Source of the DNA: JBGPIK01 sp041484845
GTDB taxonomy: Bacteria; Desulfobacterota; Binatia; UBA9968
Direction of reading: 5' to 3'
Length of the DNA stretch: 6,406 nucleotides
Assembly: GCA_041484845.1 (NCBI GenBank)
Contig: JBGPIK010000390.1
Span: 1 to 6,406 of the forward strand
Under the pieces are notes generated by a model. The model saw nothing but the letters and a program-made list of their open reading frames with translations. It made no database searches and had not been told where the DNA came from. Positions within the stretch are counted from its first letter, which is position 1. Each line of letters starts with the position of its first letter. The position numbers were made by a program, and so were the translations under genes. Below, in pieces: positions 1 to 4,332 of this stretch.

Positions 1-110
1 CCGAAGCTTCCCACCCCCCTCCAATCGTTTCTGTGGGTCTCTGCGCCTTGTGTAGCCTTCTCAGGCACTACCGACGCTCGGCTTTCGCTTTGCCCCTCTG
101 TGTCGCTCAC
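1..110 (-). CDS. Probable intron-encoded reverse transcriptase/maturase, N-terminal 36 codons, partial
   Basis: A minus-strand frame beginning with GTG at 110-108 stays open to the window edge and encodes a polar 36-residue stretch (VSDTEGQSESRASVV... ending DWRGVGSF). A purine-rich GGAAGGTGGAA lies just upstream and could act as a ribosome binding site. No ATG occurs in this frame. The frame is also open upstream as far as a stop at 182-180, so the true start is uncertain. Group II intron proteins are encoded in domain IV and usually start with a weakly conserved polar leader before the reverse transcriptase motifs, which fits this position and composition. No RT motif is inside the window, so the identity rests wholly on the intron RNA around it. 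Confidence 0.5.
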   Translation of the reverse strand, partial: MSDTEGQSESRASVVPEKATQGAETHRNDWRGVGSF

Positions 111-287
111 GCTTCCACCTTCCTGTCTCCCTTCCCTCGCAGCGGCTTTGCTTTCCGCCCATATCGCGGCTCTCCCCGCTTATCTCGCCCCACCTTCCGG
201 TCGTTCCGTCTCCAACCACGTTGGGCTGCCTGAACATCGCTTTGTCCACCACCTTCAGCGTGTCCAGCAAGTTTCGAACTTCGCCAT

Positions 288-293
288 GAATGA
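288..293 (-). other. Putative EBS1 of the group II intron
   Basis: On the minus strand this hexamer reads TCATTC, the exact reverse complement of the exon hexamer GAATGA at 473-468 that directly precedes the intron. It lies about 175 nt into the intron within domain I, a plausible location for EBS1. A six-base match is expected by chance about once in 4096 positions, so within a roughly 470-nt intron it is supportive but not proof. Confidence 0.55.
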
Positions 294-467
294 GCAGGCT
301 CGTCGCAGCCCCCCGCGGAATCGAGTTGGTTCACCTACGGACCGACAGTTCGCCTCCGGTTGCTCCCCGCGCCGCTTCGAGCCGACGCAGTTACCTTTGG
401 CTACGGAGCTGTGGCATGCTCCGACACGGACTTTCACCGTGCTGATGTGACACCCTCACGGGCGCAC

Positions 468-473
468 TCATTC
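468..473 (-). other. 5' exon boundary / putative IBS1 of the group II intron
   Basis: These are the last six bases of the 5' exon, GAATGA on the minus strand, directly before GTGCG. They overlap the 3' arm of the hairpin at 471-488. Position and complementarity to 293-288 make them the likely IBS1. Insertion right after a stable hairpin is the target preference known for class C group II introns and also occurs for introns that home into REP-type palindromes. Confidence 0.55.
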
Positions 474-547
474 CGGCGCAGGCCGGAACTCAGGCATTGT
501 ATCGTGGAAACTTCGTAGATTGGACCCCGGCCTTCGCCGGGGTAACG
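468..547. repeat. Palindromic dispersed repeat (MITE-like) interrupted by the group II intron
   Basis: Two hairpins bracket a 35-nt centre: TTCCGGC-GCAG-GCCGGAA (471-488) and ACCCCGGC-CTTC-GCCGGGGT (524-543). The ends form imperfect terminal inverted repeats: the left starts TCATTCCGGCGCAGGCCGG, and the reverse complement of the right end reads CGTTACCCCGGCGAAGGCCGG. Repeats of this shape, starting CGTCATTCCGGC, are widespread between genes in proteobacteria. The left end here lacks its expected CG because the intron begins there; those bases should lie at the intron's other end, outside the window. Confidence 0.7.
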
Positions 548-665
548 AATGCCTTTAAAGGAAATAACGCAGAAATGAAGAGGAAAATGAAAATGGTACG
601 ATAGTGCGCGATATCTGCGTAACTATTATATATATAACGGTTATTTTAGGATGATTAAGGCATTC
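547..665. repeat. Nested inverted repeats in the AT-rich fic upstream region
   Basis: GAATGCCTT (547-555) is the perfect reverse complement of AAGGCATTC (657-665). Inside it, ACGCAGA (567-573) pairs with TCTGCGT (614-620), a 10-bp palindrome CCTTTAAAGG lies at 552-561, and ATAACGGTTAT (634-644) is a short palindrome. The outer pair bounds about 119 bp of AT-rich sequence with no convincing gene. It may be a small fold-back element inserted beside the upstream repeat, or an operator or structured leader for fic. I cannot name a family for it. Confidence 0.45.
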
Positions 666-691
666 CTATCGGAAATGAACTGCGCTACAAT
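664..691 (+). promoter_or_regulatory. Possible fic promoter giving a leaderless or near-leaderless mRNA
   Basis: TACAAT at 686-691 matches five of six bases of the -10 consensus, and the fic start codon follows 6 bp later, where transcription would be expected to begin. The best -35 candidate at the right spacing, TTCCTA (664-669, 16-bp spacer), matches only three of six bases. There is no convincing Shine-Dalgarno sequence before the ATG. Both facts fit a leaderless transcript, though an upstream promoter in the AT-rich tract at 620-645 is an alternative. Confidence 0.35.
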
Positions 692-697
692 AGGTTT

Positions 698-1885
698 ATG
701 ACGATCCAGTATGAGATGCCCCGGCAGTGGATTCTGTTTGATTTAGCGGCGGTTCAAGTTGAATTGCTGGGAGCAAAGGCAGCGATGTTGGCGCTGACAC
801 AGATCCCATATCAGCGCAGTTGGGCGGAGCAACTCCAGCAAATCCAACTCAAGCGGGAGGTGGCTGGGACATCTCGGATCGAAGGCGCGGAATTCACGGA
901 AAGAGAACTGGACGCTGCGATGCGGGAGACGCCGCAACAACTTGAGACTCGATCGCAGCGCCAAGCGGCTTGCGCGTTGGCGACTTATCGTTGGATTGCC
1001 AAACTTGAAACGGATCGGCCAATCGACGAGTCGTTGATTTGTGAGATCCATCGCCGCATTGTCTCCGGTTGCGACGACGACCATTGTCCTCCCGGGCGGC
1101 CTAGAGGACGCGGTGATAACGTGACCTTCGGTACACCGCGTCATCGAGGCGTCGAAGGTGGAGATGATTGCGAAGCCGCGTTGCGCCAGTTGTGCCAAGC
1201 AACGCGGACGATTTTTCGTGATCACGATCCACAGATTCAGGCGCTGGCGCTCCACTACCACTTTGCCGCGATGCATCCTTTTCTGGACGGTAACGGCCGG
1301 ACGGTGCGCGCCCTGGAAGCGGTGATGCTCCAGCGCGTCGGCTTGCGTGATATGCTGTTCATCGCCATGTCGAACTATTATTACGAGGAGAAGGCCGGTT
1401 ATCTGAACGCTCTTGCCGAAACACGCGCGCTAAGTCACGATCTGACGCCGTTTCTCAAATTCGCGCTCAAGGGAATCGAGAAACAATGCAATAGGCTGTT
1501 TTCAGAGATCCGTCTCCATGTTGCTAAGGCGCTTTATCGAAACACAATGACGGATCTATTCGGTCGACTGCGCTCCCCGCGTAAGCGGGTCATGTCGGAT
1601 CGGCACGTGCAGTTGCTGCAACAGCTCTTGGATCATGGAACTCAGAATGGCGCAGAATTCATCAAACAAACTGCTGGACTCTATCAGGTAAAAAATCCGC
1701 GAAAGGCGTTGGTGCGTGATCTTTCTTATCTAGCCGCGTTGCAGGCTATCGCGATCAAAGCCGATAAATTAGACTTTATCATTTCCATCCACTTGGATTG
1801 GCCAACACAGATTACCGAAAGCGAGTTCTTCAAGCGGGTAAAAGAAATGCCGAGAGCAAAGGTACACGGATTCCTGTCACCGTAG
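698..1885 (+). CDS. fic: Fic-domain protein AMPylator, class II (N-terminal inhibitory motif)
   Basis: The product has 395 residues. The catalytic Fic motif HPFLDGNGR is complete at residues 193-201: the His is the general base, the Asp binds the metal, and the glycines and Arg hold the nucleotide phosphates. The inhibitory motif (S/T)xxxE(G/N) appears as TSRIEG at 58-63, so this is a class II Fic protein whose own N-terminal helix places Glu62 against the ATP site. The flap region runs from about PPGRPRGRGDNVTFG (131-145) to the following EGG. Residues about 295-370 look like a C-terminal winged-helix-type domain. Such enzymes usually transfer AMP to a hydroxyl group of a target protein; the target here is unknown. 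The ATG at 698 agrees with the family's usual N-terminus (a YEMPRQW-like opening). The hsdR remnant starts 9 bp downstream, and fic genes are often embedded in type I restriction-modification loci. No frame damage or missing catalytic residue is seen. Confidence 0.93.
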   Translation: MTIQYEMPRQWILFDLAAVQVELLGAKAAMLALTQIPYQRSWAEQLQQIQLKREVAGTSRIEGAEFTERELDAAMRETPQQLETRSQRQAACALATYRWIAKLETDRPIDESLICEIHRRIVSGCDDDHCPPGRPRGRGDNVTFGTPRHRGVEGGDDCEAALRQLCQATRTIFRDHDPQIQALALHYHFAAMHPFLDGNGRTVRALEAVMLQRVGLRDMLFIAMSNYYYEEKAGYLNALAETRALSHDLTPFLKFALKGIEKQCNRLFSEIRLHVAKALYRNTMTDLFGRLRSPRKRVMSDRHVQLLQQLLDHGTQNGAEFIKQTAGLYQVKNPRKALVRDLSYLAALQAIAIKADKLDFIISIHLDWPTQITESEFFKRVKEMPRAKVHGFLSP

Positions 1886-1894
1886 GATCGCGAA

Positions 1895-2534
1895 ATGGCG
1901 ACTCCCGACTCACAATTCCAATTTCTTCGTAATGAATGGCCGATGTTATTCGACCCGGCGGTGAAGGCGGAGTCCCTGGTATATTCAGAAGCGCGCAGTG
2001 CGTACTTCTACGCCCGACGCGTGCTGGAGCTGGCGGTTCAGTGGCTCTACAAACATGAGGCGGCCCTCAAACTTCCCTACTAAGATCACCTGAGTGCGCT
2101 GATTCACACACCGTCCGTGCGGCGGTCTTCGCCAAGATGAGGGTCATAAAAGACCTCGGCAATCTCGCTGTGCATAGCCACAAGCCTGTGCATGAGTTCG
2201 ATGCCGTTACCCCGCCGCCAAAGAACTCTTTCATGTCATGTTCTGGCTGGCGCGTACATATGCGCGTGACGCGAAGCCAGCGGATGGTCTTTCATTCAAC
2301 CCAGATTTACTTCCTAAGAGCAGCTCTGTCTCGCCGCAGACTCTGGAACAACTGCAGAATTTAGAGAGCGAGCTTCGAGAGCGCGATGAAACACTCTCCC
2401 AATTGTTGTCGGGCAAGAAGGTGTTAGATGAGGAACTGCAAAGATTACGGATCGAAGTTGCTGAGGCGAAACAACGGAACGCCGCGCAACCAGACGGTCA
2501 CAGTCATGTACCTCCGGCAGAGCCGGAGGCTTGA
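1895..2534 (+). pseudogene. hsdR: Type I restriction enzyme R subunit (hsdR), decayed N-terminal fragment
   Basis: Three frames together spell the N-terminal, DUF4145-like part of a type I restriction R subunit. Segment one (1895-2080) reads FLRNEWPMLFDPA...YARRVLELAVQWLYKHEAALKLPY and ends in TAA (2081-2083) where the family normally has Gln, a probable CAA-to-TAA change. The same frame continues DHLSALIHTPS. Around 2110-2125 the frame changes, apparently with a small deletion, to AVFAKMRVIKDLGNLAVHSHKP...EFDAVT. At about 2205-2215, near a CCCC run, it changes again to KELFHVMFWLARTYARDAKPADGL..., then a likely coiled coil (LRERDETLSQLL...EELQRLRIEVAEAKQRN). Homology stops at about 2500; the last codons to the TGA at 2532 come from a hairpin repeat. 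The nuclease and DEAD-box translocase domains, most of a normal subunit of roughly 1000 residues, are gone. AGGA seven bases before the ATG and the 9-bp gap show former co-transcription with fic. The first 62-codon piece alone is not a gene. Confidence 0.88.
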
Positions 2535-2574
2535 TTTGTGAACCGCTCAAAGCGGTCTGGCCGGCTACGCCGGC
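2511..2574. repeat. Triple-hairpin palindromic repeat (REP/BIME-like) at the hsdR breakpoint
   Basis: Three perfect hairpins, each with a three-base loop, follow one another: CCTCCGGC-AGA-GCCGGAGG (2511-2529), ACCGCT-CAA-AGCGGT (2542-2556) and GCCGGC-TAC-GCCGGC (2560-2574). HsdR homology ends just before the first. Compound palindromes like this are typical of REP/BIME-type elements, mobilised elsewhere by RAYT transposases; no such transposase is in the window. The first hairpin is not followed by a T-run and so is not a standard terminator. Confidence 0.65.
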
Positions 2575-2601
2575 ATCGAAATCCCCCACGAGTCGTCTTC
2601 C

Positions 2602-2690
2602 TTCCTCTCCCTCGACGGGAGAGGACAGAGGTGAGGGTGCCAATTGGATTGCCCCCTCATCCTTGCCTTCTCCCACCAGGGGAGAAGGAA
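2602..2690. repeat. MITE-like element with inverted GGGAGAGG/GGTGAGGG ends
   Basis: The left end has the hairpin CCTCTCCC-TCGAC-GGGAGAGG (2604-2624), then ACAGAGGTGAGGG. The right end is the mirror image: CCCCCTCATCCTTG, then the hairpin CCTTCTCCC-ACCAG-GGGAGAAGG (2666-2688). The reverse complement of the right end aligns with the left end over about 38 bases with a handful of mismatches. A CCAATTGG palindrome (2640-2647) lies near the centre of symmetry. This is a familiar intergenic repeat in many proteobacterial genomes and encodes nothing. Confidence 0.7.
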
Positions 2691-2782
2691 CACTTGCTTG
2701 CACCACTAGCGGCGTCGAAACTTAAAGCGTCCTACCAGGGACGTCGCAAACCATACTCCCGTAAATGTCAAACTTTGCGAGT

Positions 2783-2801
2783 CCCCCAGCAGAGCTGGGG
2801 G
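2783..2801. terminator. Strong isolated hairpin, possible terminator or repeat half
   Basis: CCCCCAGC-AGA-GCTGGGGG forms a perfect 8-bp stem with a three-base loop. On the plus strand it is followed by only GTTTAC, on the minus strand by ACTCG, so neither side has a proper T-run. It could weakly end transcription from either side, being about 90 bp past the DUF1501 stop on the minus strand. Its AGA loop and 8-bp stem match the geometry of the hairpin at 2511-2529, so it may instead be a related repeat unit. Confidence 0.4.
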
Positions 2802-2824
2802 TTTACCTACGATTAATTACCTTA

Positions 2825-2884
2825 CAAGTTGAAGCTGTGGTCCAGGCAGTTAGTTTAGAGCGACGAATTTTCTGCTTCAACCTG
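2825..2884. repeat. Long-loop inverted repeat just past the DUF1501 stop
   Basis: CAAGTTGAAGC (2825-2835) and GCTTCAACCTG (2874-2884) are inverted copies with one mismatch in 11 bases, separated by 38 bases. It begins 8 bp beyond the stop codon on the minus strand. No T-run follows, so it is not a classical terminator; it might protect the 3' end of the operon mRNA or mark an old small insertion. Confidence 0.35.
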
Positions 2885-2892
2885 CGAGTGAC

Positions 2893-4314
2893 TCAGCTCA
2901 AAAATCCAAGATTTGCTGGGCCGAAGTTGCCGATATCCGGGCAGACCGCGGGCAGGTCCACGCTGCTGATCCCGAACCACGAAGCGAGGGTGGCGGCGTA
3001 CTGATCCACCGCCGTGGTTGGTATCCAGCGCCCGCGCGCGTTACCGCCGGAGTCGGTATCATTCGGACCGGCCGCCGCGAGGGTCGGGAAAACCTTGCCG
3101 TTTGGGCCTGGGATCCCGTAGCAATCGCCGCCGCGCACGGAACCGCCGACCACGAAGTGGTGGCTGCCCCACGCGTGGTCCGATCCGACGTTGCCGTTGG
3201 GCACAAAGGTTCTGCTGAAGTCCGAAAGTGTGAAGGTTACGACTTGGTTCGCCACTCCCATCGTCACCGTCGCATCGTAGAAGGTTTTAATCGCGCTACT
3301 GATCTGCGCCCATAAACCTGCTTGTGTGCCGGTCGTCGGGTCGGTGGTCGAAACTTGGCCGTTATGTGTGTCGAAGCCGCCCAATGAGCAAAAGATGATT
3401 TGACGCTTGATGCCCAGGACGTCGCGCAGGCTGATGAGTTTGGCCGCCTGTTCCAACTGATTACCAAGCGATGTTCGCGGGTTTAACGGGAAAGGCGGTA
3501 CTGCGGGATCGCCAACGTTGGTTAGTAGGGTAGTAACCTGAATACCCTGCCCGGTGATGTTGCTTGCAGCACGCACTAAAGAGAAGCCGTCGTCGACTTG
3601 CAGGAGATTAAGCATGGCGTTGTAGCGAGGGTCGCCGTCGGGCGGGTTGGGGAAGCCGTCCAGCTGGAGCGAAGCGTTCATGGGCGTTGGAGCCGAGTTG
3701 AGGCCGAGCGCAGATTCTTGAACTCCCGTATTGAAGATGGTTGTTCCCGCCATCGTCACCTGTATCGGAAAGCCTGTAGTGGAGGCATAGGGCGCGGCAA
3801 GCTTATCGGCCATCCGCCCACCCCATCCAGTCGAAATGAAAGCATTTGGAACCGCGGTCTGCCACTCACCCTGCTGATCGGCGTGTGAGAAGAGGTTTAG
3901 AGGCAGATGCGCCGTGCCGTTGACATATGCGCTACGATCGGTCGGTTCAACCAATGGGCCCACATTACAGACAATCGCAGCGTTTTGGTTGTTAAAGAGT
4001 TGTTGCAGGCCCGTAAGACTTGGGTGCAGTCCAAACTTGCTGCCTAAACTCGGTGGGGTGATCTGCAAAAGGCTTGTCTGCGGTATTCCCAAAGTTGCCG
4101 GAGTGGAGCGAACAGCCGCATAGGTCGCGTAATCATCATAGGGAATGAGAATGTTGTTAGCATCGTTGCCCCCGAACAAAAAGATACACACTAAGGCTTT
4201 GTAGTCTGCGGCCTGAGCAAAAGCGCTCGTGAGACCGAAACGTTCGAAGGCGAGTGCGGCTGCGCCCATTGCCCCAAAGCTGCGGATTAGAAATTGTCTT
4301 CGTGTAAGTGCCAT
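2893..4314 (-). CDS. DUF1501 family protein, Tat-exported
   Basis: The product has 473 residues. The N-terminus carries a twin-arginine signal: TRRQFLI at 4-10, a hydrophobic stretch, and a likely cleavage after AFAQA (about 31-35), so the protein is probably folded in the cytoplasm and exported by Tat. The DUF1501 (COG4102) body is recognised by FLFGGNDANNILIPYDD (45-61), HADQQGEW (144-151), GWGGRMADKL (163-172), LGGFDTH (311-317), SDFSRTF (364-370) and GSDHAWGSHHFVVGG (377-391). The family is placed near the alkaline-phosphatase superfamily; Asp315, His317, Asp379, His380 and His385/386 are candidate metal ligands by inference, and no activity is established. Start: an AGGAGG site lies eight bases before the ATG. 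The gene follows the DUF1800 gene by 18 bp in the same operon, the usual pairing. No frame damage is seen. Confidence 0.93.
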   Translation of the reverse strand: MALTRRQFLIRSFGAMGAAALAFERFGLTSAFAQAADYKALVCIFLFGGNDANNILIPYDDYATYAAVRSTPATLGIPQTSLLQITPPSLGSKFGLHPSLTGLQQLFNNQNAAIVCNVGPLVEPTDRSAYVNGTAHLPLNLFSHADQQGEWQTAVPNAFISTGWGGRMADKLAAPYASTTGFPIQVTMAGTTIFNTGVQESALGLNSAPTPMNASLQLDGFPNPPDGDPRYNAMLNLLQVDDGFSLVRAASNITGQGIQVTTLLTNVGDPAVPPFPLNPRTSLGNQLEQAAKLISLRDVLGIKRQIIFCSLGGFDTHNGQVSTTDPTTGTQAGLWAQISSAIKTFYDATVTMGVANQVVTFTLSDFSRTFVPNGNVGSDHAWGSHHFVVGGSVRGGDCYGIPGPNGKVFPTLAAAGPNDTDSGGNARGRWIPTTAVDQYAATLASWFGISSVDLPAVCPDIGNFGPANLGFLS

Positions 4315-4322
4315 AGGGATTT

Positions 4323-4328
4323 CCTCCT
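4323..4328 (-). promoter_or_regulatory. Shine-Dalgarno site of the DUF1501 gene
   Basis: AGGAGG on the minus strand, eight bases before the ATG at 4314, lies wholly in the 18-bp gap after the DUF1800 stop codon. It fixes the DUF1501 start and implies independent ribosome loading within the shared transcript. Confidence 0.8.
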
Positions 4329-4332
4329 GATG

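Larger units (their letters stand above)
1..467 (-). mobile_element. Group II intron, 5' part (ribozyme domain I onward), truncated by window edge
   Basis: Read on the minus strand from 467 downward, the sequence opens with GTGCG, the conserved 5' end of group II introns, followed by a short CCC-GTGA-GGG stem. Next comes the hairpin CACGG-TGAAAGT-CCGTG (441-425) and a GTAGCCAAAGGTAACTGCGTC stretch (about 375-395), both of which resemble domain I of bacterial group II introns. The opening (GTGCGCCC...GGGTG, then GGTGAAAGTCC) resembles class C introns as I remember them; this is recall, not an alignment. A hexamer at 293-288 is the exact complement of the six exon bases before the 5' junction, as expected for EBS1-IBS1 pairing. 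About 357 nt lie between the 5' end and the presumed ORF start, suitable for domains I-III. The rest of the ORF and domains V-VI lie beyond the left edge, so completeness is unknown. Reading frames on the plus strand here are antisense artefacts. Confidence 0.77.

Noticed and set aside
100..450. A 116-codon plus-strand frame in the intron region
   Set aside because: It is antisense to the group II intron RNA; its apparent conservation would follow from the structured RNA on the other strand.
1..467. HEARO/omega RNA of an IscB-type system
   Set aside because: The GTGCG start, the domain I-like motifs and the EBS1-IBS1 match fit a group II intron better, and no IscB-like protein sequence follows in the visible part.
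743..1276. A 177-codon minus-strand frame
   Set aside because: It lies opposite the fic coding sequence, where the plus-strand product has clear domain motifs.
1895..2083. A 62-codon ORF right after fic that could pass for a Fic antitoxin
   Set aside because: Its sequence matches the N-terminus of HsdR and homology continues past the stop in other frames. The Fic protein already carries its own inhibitory motif, so no separate antitoxin is needed.
2511..2574. CRISPR array
   Set aside because: The three hairpins differ in sequence and spacing; there are no identical repeats separated by unique spacers and no cas gene.
2531..2816. Small plus-strand ORFs across the repeat cluster
   Set aside because: They are translations of palindromic repeats with low-complexity Pro/Ser/Arg-rich products, typical of intergenic repeats.
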